In this document: positions 10,427 to 19,856 of the stretch, piece after piece
Layout: the number at the start of each line of letters is the position of its first letter
Position numbering within the stretch: the first letter of the stretch is position 1
NCBI GenBank assembly: GCA_938041035.1
Contig: CALHYX010000014.1
Location: 1 to 64,000 of the forward strand
DNA length: 64,000 bases
Direction: 5' to 3'
Origin: an uncultured Acidimicrobiales bacterium
Lineage (GTDB): Bacteria > Actinomycetota > Acidimicrobiia > Acidimicrobiales > SHLQ01
Made by a program: the position numbers and the translations under genes
Notes under the pieces: generated by a model
Seen by the model: the letters and a program-made list of their open reading frames with translations, nothing else
What the model was told of the DNA's origin: nothing
Databases searched by the model: none

Positions 10427-12121
10427 TTACTGGCCGTTGAGGCCGTCGAAGTAGTCCTTCACCTGTTGGCGAAGGCCGGGAGGGATATCGGTGGTGTCGA
10501 GGGCGTCGGTGGCCTGGTCGGTGTAGTCGCCGATCACATCGGCCAACGGCACGCGCGAGCCGCCGGCGGAGGTGGGGCCCTCGCCTTTACCGCTGCTGGT
10601 CGTGTCGCCGCCGCCATCTTTGCCGTCGGTGTTGAGCGTGTCGCCGTTCGTGCCGGTCTGCGGTTCGAAGATCTGCGGGTTCTCGTCGGGCGGGACGTCG
10701 CCGTTGCCTTTACCGTCGGGGGTCGCGACCCCGCCGCGGCCGCCCTCGCCCGGATTCTGGGAGTTGTTGCCGCCCACCGAGTCGGACCCACCCGAACCGG
10801 AGTCGGAGCCGCCGCCGTCGCTGCCGGAATCGGAGCCGCTGTCACTGCCGGAATCGGATCCTGCGTCACTGCCGGAATCGGAGCCGCTGTCACTGCCGGA
10901 GTCGGAGCCGCTGTCACTGCCGGAGTCGGAGCCGCTGTCACTGCCGGAATCGGATCCTGCATCACTGCCGGAGTCGGAGCCGCTGTCACTGCCCTCGCCG
11001 GGCTGGCCATCGCTGCCCTCCCCGGGTTGGGCCAGGCGGTCGGCGGCATCGCCGATGAGGTTGCCGGCCCGGGCCTGCGACTGCTGGTCGGCCACACCGG
11101 CCTGCCCCGCCCGCTGGGCATCGGCGGCCTCGCCGAGGGCGGCCTGGGCGGCCGCGGCGTCGCCGGCTCGCAGCGCCGCGGCCGCATCGCTCAGGGCGTT
11201 CGACGCCGCCGGGTTTCCGACCGCCTGCGCCGCGGCGAGGTCGTCGAGACGGTCGGCGAGATCCTCGGCCTCATCCGGGGTCAGGTCGTCGAGTCCGTCG
11301 GCAGCGGTATCGAGTTGACTCGCCGCGTCCGCGCTGCTCGCCGCCCCGGGAAGCGGTTCGTTCTGAAGGGCGCGGTCGAGTCCGCGAGCGGCCGCCTTCT
11401 GGGCCAGAAAATCGGGCGACACGGCATTGTCGGCGTCGGTCTTGGCCTGGGCCAGTGCATCGAGGGCAGCATCGAGATCCTCGGCATCGTCGAGGTCGGT
11501 TGCGAGATCATCGAGGTCGTCGGCCAACGCCTGGTCGGCCTCGCTCGCATCGGGGTCGCTGCGCAACTCCTCGGCGAAGTCGCGCAACCGTTCGGCTTCG
11601 GCGGCGGCCCGCTCGCGCGCCGCGCTCTGTTCGGCCCGCACATCGTCCTGCGGGTTCGGCCACAGCGCCAGGCCGACGGTGGCGAGCGCCACGAGGGCGA
11701 CGACACCCCACCGGCGCGGCGACCACGGGATGGGCACGGCGTCCGCGGCCCTGGCTCCCGCGGCAAGGGTGCCGGCGCGACGGTGCACTTCGGGTCCGAA
11801 CGGCAGGGCATCGGCATCCACCTCGAGGGCGGTGCTGAACGCATCGTGGGTATCGAGGCCACGATCGGCGGCCTTGGCCGCTATCGGTGTGGTGATCGAG
11901 ACCGAGAAGGTCACGACGACGAGCGCGAATACGGCCGCGATGACCACGAACAACGCGGCGCGCTCGGGCCAGGCCCACGGGCGCAACCAGCCCAGCAGAA
12001 CGAGTCCCAATGCGAGACCGGCGACCAGGGGCGCGGCCAGGCTGCTGGTCGCCACCGCCCACGCGATCCGCAGGCGCCGCCGTACCGCGTCGAGCAGGGA
12101 GGTCATTCCGGTATCGATCAT
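10427..12121 (-). CDS. Membrane-anchored coiled-coil protein with Ser-Asp repeat
   Basis: 564 residues from ATG at 12121, with GGAGA 7 bases upstream. Two membrane helices lie near 22-70 and a third near 135-152 (WGVVALVALATVGLALW). A long acidic, alanine-rich coiled coil covers about 165-355 (repeated DLDD, ADAA patterns). Next is a Ser-Asp-Gly repeat of about 60 residues (8-residue period SGSDSGSD), then a Gly/Asp/Thr-rich linker. A short C-terminal helix is ADVIGDYTDQATDALDTTDIPPGLRQQVKDYFDGL. I do not recognise a named family for the whole chain. Its layout and its place before moxR recall DUF4175-type proteins of MoxR operons (inference). The tail probably lies outside the membrane, as a flexible stalk. 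Confidence 0.75.
   Translation of the reverse strand: MIDTGMTSLLDAVRRRLRIAWAVATSSLAAPLVAGLALGLVLLGWLRPWAWPERAALFVVIAAVFALVVVTFSVSITTPIAAKAADRGLDTHDAFSTALEVDADALPFGPEVHRRAGTLAAGARAADAVPIPWSPRRWGVVALVALATVGLALWPNPQDDVRAEQSAARERAAAEAERLRDFAEELRSDPDASEADQALADDLDDLATDLDDAEDLDAALDALAQAKTDADNAVSPDFLAQKAAARGLDRALQNEPLPGAASSADAASQLDTAADGLDDLTPDEAEDLADRLDDLAAAQAVGNPAASNALSDAAAALRAGDAAAAQAALGEAADAQRAGQAGVADQQSQARAGNLIGDAADRLAQPGEGSDGQPGEGSDSGSDSGSDAGSDSGSDSGSDSGSDSGSDSGSDSGSDSGSDAGSDSGSDSGSDSGSDGGGSDSGSGGSDSVGGNNSQNPGEGGRGGVATPDGKGNGDVPPDENPQIFEPQTGTNGDTLNTDGKDGGGDTTSSGKGEGPTSAGGSRVPLADVIGDYTDQATDALDTTDIPPGLRQQVKDYFDGLNGQ
10820..10991 (-). repeat. 24-bp tandem repeat coding for Ser-Asp-Gly repeats
   Basis: About seven units with a 24-base period encode SGSDSGSD on the minus strand. 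Two units vary to DAGSD about 96 bases apart, which suggests duplication of a larger block of four units. Such arrays can change length by slippage. Confidence 0.85.
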
Positions 12122-12173
12122 GGGGATCTCCGGGATCGGGGGGAGGCGAGGGAGGAAACGGAGGCGAGGGAGG

Positions 12174-13211
12174 TCATCGTTCGACCGTGCCGGGGGTTCG
12201 GATGCGGCGGGCGCTGATCACCACGGCCAGCACGCTCAACGTGCCGAGGGCGACGAGTGACTTCAGCCAGAACGGTTGGTCGCCGTCGTCGACCCGGTCG
12301 GCGAACTCATCGGCGAAGAACTGCTCGTTGAAGTTGCCGCCGTCGATGATCCGGCCGTCGGGCGCGATGGCCCGGGCCGGTTCCTCGAAACCGGGGTTGA
12401 AACCACCGTCAAAGGAGTTGGCGAACGGATTGGGGTCGAGCCAGTCCCGGATGCCGTTAAACGGCGAACTCGGTCGTTCCCCGAACCGGTTGGCGTTGGT
12501 GCCCACCAGGTCGGCTACCGCGGCCATGGGGTTGCCGATCAACAGTTCCTCCGGCGGATTGGCGGCGTCGAAACCACGGCTCTCGTCGATGGCGTAGGCG
12601 ACGCCGTAGGCCAGGGTCGAACCGCCGATCAACAGCAGCGCCACCGCGTACGACAACACGGTGGCGGTCTGTACCCGTTTGGTGAGGCTCGAACACGCCA
12701 TGCTCAGACACGCCATGATCACCGCGGTGGCGAGCACGACCCCCACCGCTTTGAACACGTCGCCGATCGTGATGCCGCCGATGAGGAACGCCACGCTCAA
12801 CAGCGGCATCGCCGCGATGATCAGCAGGAAGATGAACGCGAGAGCCGAGCTGATCTTGCCCAGGATGATCGAGCGGGGCTTCAGCAGGGTGACCTGCAGT
12901 GGGACCAGGGTTTGGCGCTCGCGTTCGCCGGCCACGGCACTCGCCGTCAGGCCGGGCACGATGAACATCACGAGCAGGATCATGAAGAACACCATCCACT
13001 CGAAGATCCCCCGTCCGATCAGCGACGACCGGGTGGCGGCGGCGGCGCTGAATCCGAACGAGTTGGTTGCCCCGCTCTTCTCGGCTTCGTAGACGAGGTA
13101 CACGACGGCACCGAGCATCACGAGGTAGGTGGTGATGATGGCCGGAGCCTTCCACCCCCGCACGCGTTCTTTCAGCTCCCGAGCCAGCACCGGGTTCACG
13201 AGGGCAGCCAT
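12174..13211 (-). CDS. ABC-2 type transporter permease
   Basis: 345 residues. It begins with the typical ABC-2 opening NPVLARELKERVRGWKAP, then a first helix (IITTYLVMLGAVVYLVY). A large loop is followed by several helices: MVFFMILLVMFIVPGLTASAVAGERER with the conserved ER-Q-T, FIFLLIIAAMPLLSVAFLIG, VLATAVIMACLSMACSS, and VLSYAVALLLIGGSTLAYG. A soluble loop with Phe/Pro-rich segments precedes a last helix (LKSLVALGTLSVLAVVISA). It overlaps the ATPase stop by one base (TAATG), so the two form one exporter. What it moves is not evident. Its place between a secreted protein and a MoxR unit suggests a role in the same envelope complex. Confidence 0.9.
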   Translation of the reverse strand: MAALVNPVLARELKERVRGWKAPAIITTYLVMLGAVVYLVYEAEKSGATNSFGFSAAAATRSSLIGRGIFEWMVFFMILLVMFIVPGLTASAVAGERERQTLVPLQVTLLKPRSIILGKISSALAFIFLLIIAAMPLLSVAFLIGGITIGDVFKAVGVVLATAVIMACLSMACSSLTKRVQTATVLSYAVALLLIGGSTLAYGVAYAIDESRGFDAANPPEELLIGNPMAAVADLVGTNANRFGERPSSPFNGIRDWLDPNPFANSFDGGFNPGFEEPARAIAPDGRIIDGGNFNEQFFADEFADRVDDGDQPFWLKSLVALGTLSVLAVVISARRIRTPGTVER

Positions 13212-14155
13212 TACTGGACGATTCCTTCGGTCAACTTCATGAACAGGTCCTCGAGCCCGCCACCGACCTGGTGGAACTCCACGACATCGCGTGCGTCATC
13301 GACGACGAGCCGGCGCAGCAGCTGGCGCTGTTCGTCGTCGGTATCCACGGAAAACCGTTCGACGGCGCCGTCGGCGAACCGCACCTCGATGGTGCGTCCC
13401 GAGCCGAGCTGCTCGACGATGGTTTCGGGCGAACCCGACGCCAACAGTTGGCCGGCCTCCAGGATGGCGATGTCGGTACAGACGTGTTCGAGCTCGGCCA
13501 GGATGTGCGAGCTGATGATGATGGTCTTGCCCATCGACCGCAACTCACCGATCAGCTCGCGCAGTTCCACCCGGGCACGCGGATCGAGTCCGGACGCGGG
13601 TTCGTCGAGGATGAGCAGGTCGGGGTCGTGTACCAGGGCGCGAGCCAGGCTCAACCGCTGCTTCATACCTCGGCTCAAACCGTTCACCATGGCGTGGCGC
13701 TTGCCGGACAGGTCGACCAGCTCGAGCAGGCCGTCGATCAGCCCCGGCCAGGACTTGCGGGGCAGGTAGTAGCTGCTGGCGAAGAACTCGAGATACTCCT
13801 CGACGCGGAGGTCGTCGTACACGCCGAGGACGTCGGGCATGTATCCCACCCGGCTCCGCACGCCCCGGGGATCGGTGGTCGGATCCATGCCCAGGACGCG
13901 GGCCTGGCCCGAGGTTGGTTTGAGCAACGAGGCGAGCACGGAGAACGTGGTCGACTTTCCCGCGCCGTTCGGGCCAATGAGGCCGAACACCGAGCCGGTT
14001 TCGACCCGCAGCGTGAGGTCGCGGACCGCGAACAGATCGCCGTAGCGTTTGGTCAGGCCCGCCACCTCGGCGGCGGCCGGCGGCAGCACCGGGGTCTCGG
14101 CCACCAGGGGTACCTGACCGGCCGGCGTCGGCGGGTGCGGTTCGACGGTGCTCAT
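13211..14155 (-). CDS. ABC transporter ATP-binding protein (ABC-2 partner)
   Basis: 314 residues. All ABC ATPase motifs are intact: Walker A GPNGAGKSTT, Q-loop region VGYMPDVLGVYDDLRVEEYL, signature LSRGMKQRLSLARAL, Walker B LLILDEPASGLDP, and the H-loop IISSHILAELEHVC. The C-terminal accessory region (GSGRTIEVRFADGAVERF) is the usual regulatory tail of ABC-2 exporters. It overlaps both neighbours: ATGA with the upstream 864-residue gene and TAATG with the permease, so the three should be translated together. A short proline-rich segment of about 25 residues precedes the nucleotide-binding domain. Confidence 0.95.
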   Translation of the reverse strand: MSTVEPHPPTPAGQVPLVAETPVLPPAAAEVAGLTKRYGDLFAVRDLTLRVETGSVFGLIGPNGAGKSTTFSVLASLLKPTSGQARVLGMDPTTDPRGVRSRVGYMPDVLGVYDDLRVEEYLEFFASSYYLPRKSWPGLIDGLLELVDLSGKRHAMVNGLSRGMKQRLSLARALVHDPDLLILDEPASGLDPRARVELRELIGELRSMGKTIIISSHILAELEHVCTDIAILEAGQLLASGSPETIVEQLGSGRTIEVRFADGAVERFSVDTDDEQRQLLRRLVVDDARDVVEFHQVGGGLEDLFMKLTEGIVQ

Positions 14156-16746
14156 GAGGCCTCCGCGACGAGGGTCGTCGAGCTCGGTTCCGGGGGGATG
14201 CCGTCCGGAGGGATCGGCAGGGAAATATCGGGGCCCGGTTCGGTCGGTTCGTCGGCCGGGTCGTCATCGGGTGGTTCCGGTGGACCGGTGGTCGTCGTTA
14301 CGTCGCCGGGCGGGTCGTCATCGGGTGGCTCGGGTGGACCGGTGGTGGTCGTCACGTCACCGGGCTCGTCGGCGGGCCGATCGTCTTCGCTGGTGTCGCT
14401 CGGCGGGAGCCCGGCGGTGAGATCGGCCGGGTCCTCGTCGGCCCTCCGCTCGCGCACCAACACGCTGGTGTCGTTGCGGAAACCGCCGCCGAACACGGTG
14501 TCGAAGCTGGCGGCCATACGCACGAGAATCGTGCCGCCACTCACCGCCGACGGCGGTAGCGAAGCGAGACCATCGCCCACCGAATCGCGTCCGGCGGTCA
14601 ACCACGCCTGTTCGTCGTAGTCCCACACCTGGAGCGCCAGCAGGCGGGTGGGCATCGACAACACCAGCCGATCGAGGTCGACCGTACGGTTGGCGACGGC
14701 GTCGGGCAGCCGGAACCGATAGGCGAGCACCAGATTGTCCTCGAACCCGCCACCGAAGGTCTCGCTCGAGCCGTCGAGGTGCTCGACGGTGAATCGGACA
14801 CCCTGACCGCTCCGCGAGGTCGTGCGTTGGGCGACCACGTTCGTGAGGTCGGGCCCGCGTGCGTCGATCGGCGTGCGCGCTACCACCACGGAGCGGCCAA
14901 CGCTGGCACCGTTCCCGTCAATGGAGTCGATCACCCCGTCGAGTTCGTTCGACCAGGCCGCCACGACCACCTGGCCGACGGGGCGAAGTCCGATGCCCTC
15001 CCGGCTCAGGAAGTCGGCCCACAGAGCGATGTTGACGACGGGAGGTTCGCCGTCGGTGGTGCGAGTGGCCCCGCCGCCGAACGGGCCACCGAAATCCTCT
15101 TCGAAGAATTCGCCGTCGTTCACCGCGTCGGGCCAGACCCGCCATTCGACGCCTTCGAAGTTTGCGTTCTGGCGATCGATGCGAGCGAGGTCGAAGGTGA
15201 CCGTCTCGCCGGGCGCGATCTCCCCGACGTTTTCGGCCACACCGCCGCTGAACACGGCGACGTCGTCGAGGAGGACGTCGAGGTTGTTGGTGACCGACCC
15301 GGTGATCTCGCCGTCGGTGTCGCTGGCCGCCTCGACGGTGAGGGCCGCGTCGAAGCCCGAGATCGGCCCGGCCGCGGTGACCACGCCGATGCCGCCCGGG
15401 TCGAGCGGGATCTCGGCGCGGGTCGATGTGCCGTTCACCGTTGCGGTCACCGGACGGGTCGTGCCGTTCTCAAAGCCCTGCCGGTCGGTGTTGGTCATCG
15501 ACCATCCGGCCGGAAGCGCGAGGCCGGCATCGCTGCCGTCGCGCGAGGTGACCAGCATGTGCGTGGTCGCCTGCGCCCCACCGTCGTGGAGCTCGATGAT
15601 CGTCGCGTGGGACAACCGGGTCGAGTCGCGAAGATCGGATCCGAACACGTAGACGAGCCCGGTGAAGCCCAGCGCGGCGAGGGGGACGAACACCCACAGC
15701 AGGCCCGGGCGACCCAACCGGGAGAACAACAGGTAGGCGAGCGGGCCGACGACGAGGGCATACGCCCCGAGCAGCACGAGTAGCCACGGCAGGTCGGGGA
15801 GTTCGAAGCCGGCGTCGGCGGTGAGGGAACTGAACACGCCGCGGTTGGGGAAGTTGATCTGGCCGCCGGCGATGCCGAACTCGTCTTCGCGGTTCGAACT
15901 GATGCCGGTCGGCTTCAGGACTTCGTCCCACTTGCCGTCGGCGAGGAGCCCGCCGGTGAGCACCACCATGCCGCCGTTGGCGACCCGGTAGTCCGAGTCG
16001 AGCGGCTGCCACCGATCGGGAAGCGCCGGCACGGGTCCGCCGACCTCGTCGACCAGAAGCTGGCCGCCGTCGGCGATCCACGAGAACAAGCTGGCTCTCG
16101 CCACCTCGTCGAGTCCGGCCAGGTCGCTGCCCGTGACCGCAATCTGGTCGAACGCCTCCAACGCCGGGGCCCCGACCTGCAGGAGTTCGGGGGCGATGGG
16201 CGCCAGCCGGGCCTGACCGAGATCGCCGACCGCCAGCGCGCTCGTCTCGGGAAGCTCGCGAATCGATGCGAGGGTGGCCATCACGCCGACCAGTTCGGTC
16301 TCGCCATCGAACCGGAGCCGCTCGGACGATGATTCGATCACCTCGTCGTCGACGACCAACTCGACCCGCGGCGAGGTCTCGTCGAATGGCCGGGTCGGGA
16401 GCGAGGTGGCGAAGGTCTTGACGCTGCCGCCGGCCACTTCGACCGGGATCTCCACGGTCGCGGACCGATCACGGGTGGTGATGCGCAACGTCCCGTCGAT
16501 GAGGCGGTTGCCGGTAACGGTCACCCGCACCGGAAGGGCCTTGCCCGGCCGGTACAGACCGCCCACGCCCACTTCGACGTCGAGTTCGACCGCGAGGGAA
16601 TCGGGCTGCTCGTCCTCGTTCTGGGCGGTGTCGTTCTGGGCGGTGTCATTCTGCGCGGTCGCCGGGTGCGGGAAGAGCAGCGCAAGCGCGACGAACACCA
16701 CGATCGGGAGCCACGCTCGTCGGGCCGCGCTGAAGTTCACACCCAT
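14152..16746 (-). CDS. Large secreted/membrane protein heading the ABC-MoxR operon
   Basis: 864 residues from ATG at 16746, preceded by a GGGGG stretch. I prefer this start to the in-frame ATG 42 bases upstream because it gives a clean signal peptide (RRAWLPIVVFVALALLF, cut near HPATAQ). A 5-residue repeat AQNDT follows. Next come a beta-rich domain and a glutamine-amidotransferase-like region (LFSWIADGGQLLVDEVGG). Two helices lie near 330-390 (LPWLLVLLGAYALVVGPLAYLLF; LLWVFVPLAALGFTGLVYVFG), then a large beta-rich region and a tail of Thr/Pro/Asp repeats. No named family is recognised. Similar membrane proteins with a degenerate amidotransferase fold occur beside BatA and ABC genes, so a role in the same assembly is likely. 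Confidence 0.75.
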   Translation of the reverse strand: MGVNFSAARRAWLPIVVFVALALLFPHPATAQNDTAQNDTAQNEDEQPDSLAVELDVEVGVGGLYRPGKALPVRVTVTGNRLIDGTLRITTRDRSATVEIPVEVAGGSVKTFATSLPTRPFDETSPRVELVVDDEVIESSSERLRFDGETELVGVMATLASIRELPETSALAVGDLGQARLAPIAPELLQVGAPALEAFDQIAVTGSDLAGLDEVARASLFSWIADGGQLLVDEVGGPVPALPDRWQPLDSDYRVANGGMVVLTGGLLADGKWDEVLKPTGISSNREDEFGIAGGQINFPNRGVFSSLTADAGFELPDLPWLLVLLGAYALVVGPLAYLLFSRLGRPGLLWVFVPLAALGFTGLVYVFGSDLRDSTRLSHATIIELHDGGAQATTHMLVTSRDGSDAGLALPAGWSMTNTDRQGFENGTTRPVTATVNGTSTRAEIPLDPGGIGVVTAAGPISGFDAALTVEAASDTDGEITGSVTNNLDVLLDDVAVFSGGVAENVGEIAPGETVTFDLARIDRQNANFEGVEWRVWPDAVNDGEFFEEDFGGPFGGGATRTTDGEPPVVNIALWADFLSREGIGLRPVGQVVVAAWSNELDGVIDSIDGNGASVGRSVVVARTPIDARGPDLTNVVAQRTTSRSGQGVRFTVEHLDGSSETFGGGFEDNLVLAYRFRLPDAVANRTVDLDRLVLSMPTRLLALQVWDYDEQAWLTAGRDSVGDGLASLPPSAVSGGTILVRMAASFDTVFGGGFRNDTSVLVRERRADEDPADLTAGLPPSDTSEDDRPADEPGDVTTTTGPPEPPDDDPPGDVTTTTGPPEPPDDDPADEPTEPGPDISLPIPPDGIPPEPSSTTLVAEAS
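14258..14365 (-). repeat. 54-bp direct repeat, two copies
   Basis: Two adjacent 54-base units (14258-14311 and 14312-14365) differ at a few sites. They encode two copies of an 18-residue Asp/Pro/Thr segment (GDVTTTTGPPEPPDDDP) in the C-terminal tail of the 864-residue protein. A separate 15-base repeat encoding AQNDT three times lies just after its signal peptide, near 16619-16660. Confidence 0.8.
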
Positions 16747-16950
16747 CAGACGTTCGCCCCCGCCGTTTGGTTCCCTGTTCTTCGCCACGAGTTGGAACCC
16801 GACGGAACCTCCCGGTTCGGTCCCGACGAGGGCGTTGACCCGGCGGCGTCAGATCCCCGTGTGGTCTCGGGCTTCGGGTGCGTAGTCATCCGCACCCAGT
16901 TTCCCACGCCGCGCCCGCCGCGAGGTGCCGCGTGTCTGCGGCTTCGATCC

Positions 16951-17946
16951 TCAGTCCAGGAGCGAGTACCGGGCCGGAGCGTCGTCGGTCGCCCCGGTGA
17001 CCGCCACGTCACCATCGGCGATCAGCTTGTCGAGATGGGCGAGCACCGACCGGGCCGCGGGTTTGTGCAGTTCCGTGCGCACGTCGACGTACAGGACCTC
17101 GACGATCGCGGCGACCGAGTCGACGCCCAGGCGCAGCTGTTCGACGATCTGGCGTTCGCGATCGAGCCGGTGGTCGATCAGCGCGTTCACATGGGTTTGC
17201 GGGTCGGCGATCGGTGGCCCGTGGGTGGGGTAGTACACGTCGAAGTCGGTCCGGTCGCGCACGAGTTCGAGGCTGGCGAGGTAGTCGCGCATCGATCCGT
17301 CGGGTGGTGGAATCACGGTGGTCGACCACCCCATGACGTGGTCGCCGCTGAACAACGCGCGTTCCTCGGCCAGGGCGAAGCACAGGTGATTCGATATGTG
17401 GCCGGGGGTGTGCAGGCATTCGATCGTCCAACCAACGCCTTCGATCCGGTCGCCGTGGCCCACGGTGACGTCGGGTACGAAGTCGGTGTCCGGCGCCTCG
17501 GCCCGGCGCTTCGCCGCCGCGGCCTCCCGTTCCTCGGGCGTCGCGTCATCGGCGAGGTCGTGGGCGGGGTCATCGCCGGCCGGATCATCATCGGCGTCGC
17601 CTTCGGCGCGAGCCCCGGGCGGATGGGGGCCGAAGCCGTAGGTGGGCGCCCCGGTGACCGCACCGAGCGGAGCGGCGGCGGGGGAGTGGTCGCCGTGGGT
17701 GTGGGTGATCAACTGGTGCGTGATCGTCTCGGCCTCGGTGGCGGCGAGTATGGCCGCGACGTGAGCATCGTCGCGTGGGCCGGGGTCGATGACCGCCACG
17801 CTGGAACCGGAACCGATCAGGTAGGTGCCCGTGCCTCGGTAGGTGAAGTGGCTCGGGTTGTCGGCCATCACCCGGCGAATCAGCGGGGTCACCTGCTCGA
17901 CCGCGCCGTACACAACCTCGGGTTCGGTCACAAAGGGGATGCCCAT
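16951..17946 (-). CDS. Metallo-beta-lactamase fold hydrolase (LACTB2-like)
   Basis: 331 residues. The metal-binding motif THTHGDHSPAAAPL is intact; later ligands are in HTPGHISNHLCF, the GDHVMGW segment, and the YPTHGP motif. The C-terminal 70 residues form a winged-helix-like domain (LIADGDVAVTGATDDAPARYSLLD), as in LACTB2 and other glyoxalase-II-like hydrolases. An acidic insertion of about 60 residues (GDADDDPAGDDPAHDLADD) sits between the first metal motif and the HTPGH motif and is not typical of the family. The substrate cannot be told; family members cleave thioesters or RNA. Its start overlaps the end of the EamA gene by 19 bases. Confidence 0.88.
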   Translation of the reverse strand: MGIPFVTEPEVVYGAVEQVTPLIRRVMADNPSHFTYRGTGTYLIGSGSSVAVIDPGPRDDAHVAAILAATEAETITHQLITHTHGDHSPAAAPLGAVTGAPTYGFGPHPPGARAEGDADDDPAGDDPAHDLADDATPEEREAAAAKRRAEAPDTDFVPDVTVGHGDRIEGVGWTIECLHTPGHISNHLCFALAEERALFSGDHVMGWSTTVIPPPDGSMRDYLASLELVRDRTDFDVYYPTHGPPIADPQTHVNALIDHRLDRERQIVEQLRLGVDSVAAIVEVLYVDVRTELHKPAARSVLAHLDKLIADGDVAVTGATDDAPARYSLLD

Positions 17947-18848
17947 CGGCCCAGTCTGTCAGGTCGGTCGCGGGTGCGGATCGCCAGGGCGATCACCACC
18001 AGGGCGATACCGGCGGCCTCGCCGGCGCTCGGGCGCTGACGCAAAAGGATGAATCCGATCGCCGCGGCGGTGACGGGAAGAACCGCCTGCAGCAGCGCGA
18101 ATCGGCCGGTACTGATGCGGCGCAGTATCGCCTGGTCGAGGCCGTACGGGATCACGTTCGACAACAGACTGGTCGACAGGGCGATGATCAACAGCCAGGG
18201 GCGCCCACCGAGCGCGCCCAGCCCACCGGCACCGAACGGGACGATGGCGACCGCCCCGATTGCGGTTGCCATCGCGAGCCCGTCGATGTGAGCGCCCGCC
18301 CGGGCGACCTTGGAACCGAGCACGATGTAGGCCGCCCACATGGCTCCCGCGCCGAGGGCGAAGCCGATACCGGCGCCCGAGCCGACCGATCGAACCTCGA
18401 CCAGAAGGGCGACCCCGCCCAACGCGATCGCCAGACCGGCGGCGTTGCGCAGCGTGCGAGTCGTGGCCGCAGCCACGGCGATCGGGCCGAGCAGTTCGAT
18501 CGCGACGGCGGTACCGAGCGCCAACGTATCGATGGCCAGGTAGATGAGCAGGTTCATGCCGGCGAGCGCCACGCCGAACGCCGCCGTCCACGCCAGTCGC
18601 GGCCGATCGAATTGCCGATGCGGCGTCGCATCAGCAGCCGGCGCCATCCAGCGACGGATGATCAGCAGCAGCGCCGCGGCACCGGCCACCCGTAGGAGGG
18701 CGACCGCACCCGGCGACAGGTGCTCGAACAACCCCACCGCGATCGACGCACCGGTGTACTGCGACACCGCCCCCACGACGAAGGCCGCTTCGGGGCCGGT
18801 TCGATCCATCCACGAGCCGGACGCGGGGTCTCGGGTCGGCGAGGTCAC
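17928..18848 (-). CDS. EamA/DMT-family transporter
   Basis: 306 residues from GTG at 18848; an ATG 39 bases downstream is the alternative, and neither has a strong ribosome binding site. About ten hydrophobic helices are arranged as two EamA halves (first half with MNLLIYLAIDTLALGTAVAIELLGP; second with AALLQAVLPVTAAAIGFILLRQRPSAGEAAG). The sequence AIDTLALGTAVAIE and the helix pattern recall the RhtA subgroup, which exports threonine and homoserine, but the substrate is inferred only. The gene is transcribed with the downstream hydrolase and is divergent from the CPBP protease gene, with about 100 bases between them. Confidence 0.85.
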   Translation of the reverse strand: MTSPTRDPASGSWMDRTGPEAAFVVGAVSQYTGASIAVGLFEHLSPGAVALLRVAGAAALLLIIRRWMAPAADATPHRQFDRPRLAWTAAFGVALAGMNLLIYLAIDTLALGTAVAIELLGPIAVAAATTRTLRNAAGLAIALGGVALLVEVRSVGSGAGIGFALGAGAMWAAYIVLGSKVARAGAHIDGLAMATAIGAVAIVPFGAGGLGALGGRPWLLIIALSTSLLSNVIPYGLDQAILRRISTGRFALLQAVLPVTAAAIGFILLRQRPSAGEAAGIALVVIALAIRTRDRPDRLGRWASPL

Positions 18849-18953
18849 CCGCCGATCGTAAGCCACCGAGATGACGGGCGCCGCCGCGCTGTCGCGTTCA
18901 CGAACGGCATGACTGCGTTCAAGAACGGCAACGGTGGGGCCGATGGGGCGGTG

Positions 18954-19847
18954 ATGCTCCCCCTCGAACCCGAACGGGAAACGCCGGAGGCGTCGTCGCC
19001 CGGTCCGATCGATTCGTCCGGTTCGTCGGTCTCGACGCCGGTAGCACCGGTCTCCTCGCCGACCCTGGCCGACTACGCGCCTCCCGTCGGCGCGCCGGTC
19101 GAGCTCGCCCCACCCGGCCCCCGCTGGGGGTTGATCGATGTTGGCCTCGCCGTCCCCGTCATCTTCGCCGCGGTGATCGTCGCCACCTTGATCACGCTTG
19201 CGTTCGTCGGGATTCCGTCCACCGAACCCGGCCAACCACTCGACGTCAACGCGCTGTTGTCGAAGCCGGCGCTGGTGGTCGTCCCCGGGTTGGTGCAACA
19301 GGCCGCGATGGCGGGCTGGGTGGTGTTCGTCGCCCGGCGCAAGGGGTCCGGGGTGGTGGCCGACTTCGGCGGCATCGTCCTCCCGAAGGACCTCGGGCTC
19401 GGTCTGGTCGCCGCGCTGGCCGCTCTCGTCGGGTCGAGCGTGGTCATCCAGGTCGCGCAACGCATCACCGGCGCCGATGCCGCGGGCAACACCGACATCA
19501 TCGGTGAGGCGAGTTCGAATCCCTGGCTGCCGGTGATCATCTTCATGGTCGTGGTCGGGGCCCCGGTGTCCGAGGAGCTGTTCTTTCGCGGCCTGCTGCT
19601 GCGGTCGCTCGAGAACCGCTGGTCGACTCCGGTGGCCGCGATCGGCTCGACGGTGGCCTTTTCGATCGTGCATCTGCAGGGCGACGTCACCTCGACCAGC
19701 ACGCTGCTGTTGTTGCTCGGCATCGCCATCTACGGCGTCGTGCAGGCGCTGATCGTGATCCGAACCGGGAGGCTCGGTCCGGCGATCGTGTCGCACATGA
19801 TGATCAACGGCGCGGTGACCGCGCTCGTCCTGGCCCAGCCGGCGTAA
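18954..19847 (+). CDS. CPBP (CAAX-like) intramembrane metalloprotease
   Basis: 297 residues from ATG at 18954, with GGGG 6 bases upstream. An in-frame ATG at 18909 would add 15 residues but lacks a binding site. A Pro/Ser-rich leader of about 60 residues precedes the first helix (IDVGLAVPVIFAAVIVATLITLAFVG). The ABI/CPBP core is complete: SEELFFRGLLLR (the EExxxR motif), FSIVHLQ (first His) and VSHMMIN (second His motif). These glutamyl proteases sit in the membrane. Bacterial members cleave or mature membrane proteins and some confer bacteriocin immunity. The target here is unknown; the gene stands alone. Confidence 0.9.
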   Translation: MLPLEPERETPEASSPGPIDSSGSSVSTPVAPVSSPTLADYAPPVGAPVELAPPGPRWGLIDVGLAVPVIFAAVIVATLITLAFVGIPSTEPGQPLDVNALLSKPALVVVPGLVQQAAMAGWVVFVARRKGSGVVADFGGIVLPKDLGLGLVAALAALVGSSVVIQVAQRITGADAAGNTDIIGEASSNPWLPVIIFMVVVGAPVSEELFFRGLLLRSLENRWSTPVAAIGSTVAFSIVHLQGDVTSTSTLLLLLGIAIYGVVQALIVIRTGRLGPAIVSHMMINGAVTALVLAQPA

Positions 19848-19856
19848 CCCGTCGCG

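Noticed and set aside
10820-10991. Possible CRISPR array or non-coding satellite
   Set aside because: The 24-base repeat has no spacers and encodes a continuous Ser-Asp-Gly stretch on the minus strand.
18720-18953. Open frame continuing upstream of the CPBP protease gene
   Set aside because: It lies over the divergent EamA gene and the intergenic space and has the composition of a shadow frame.
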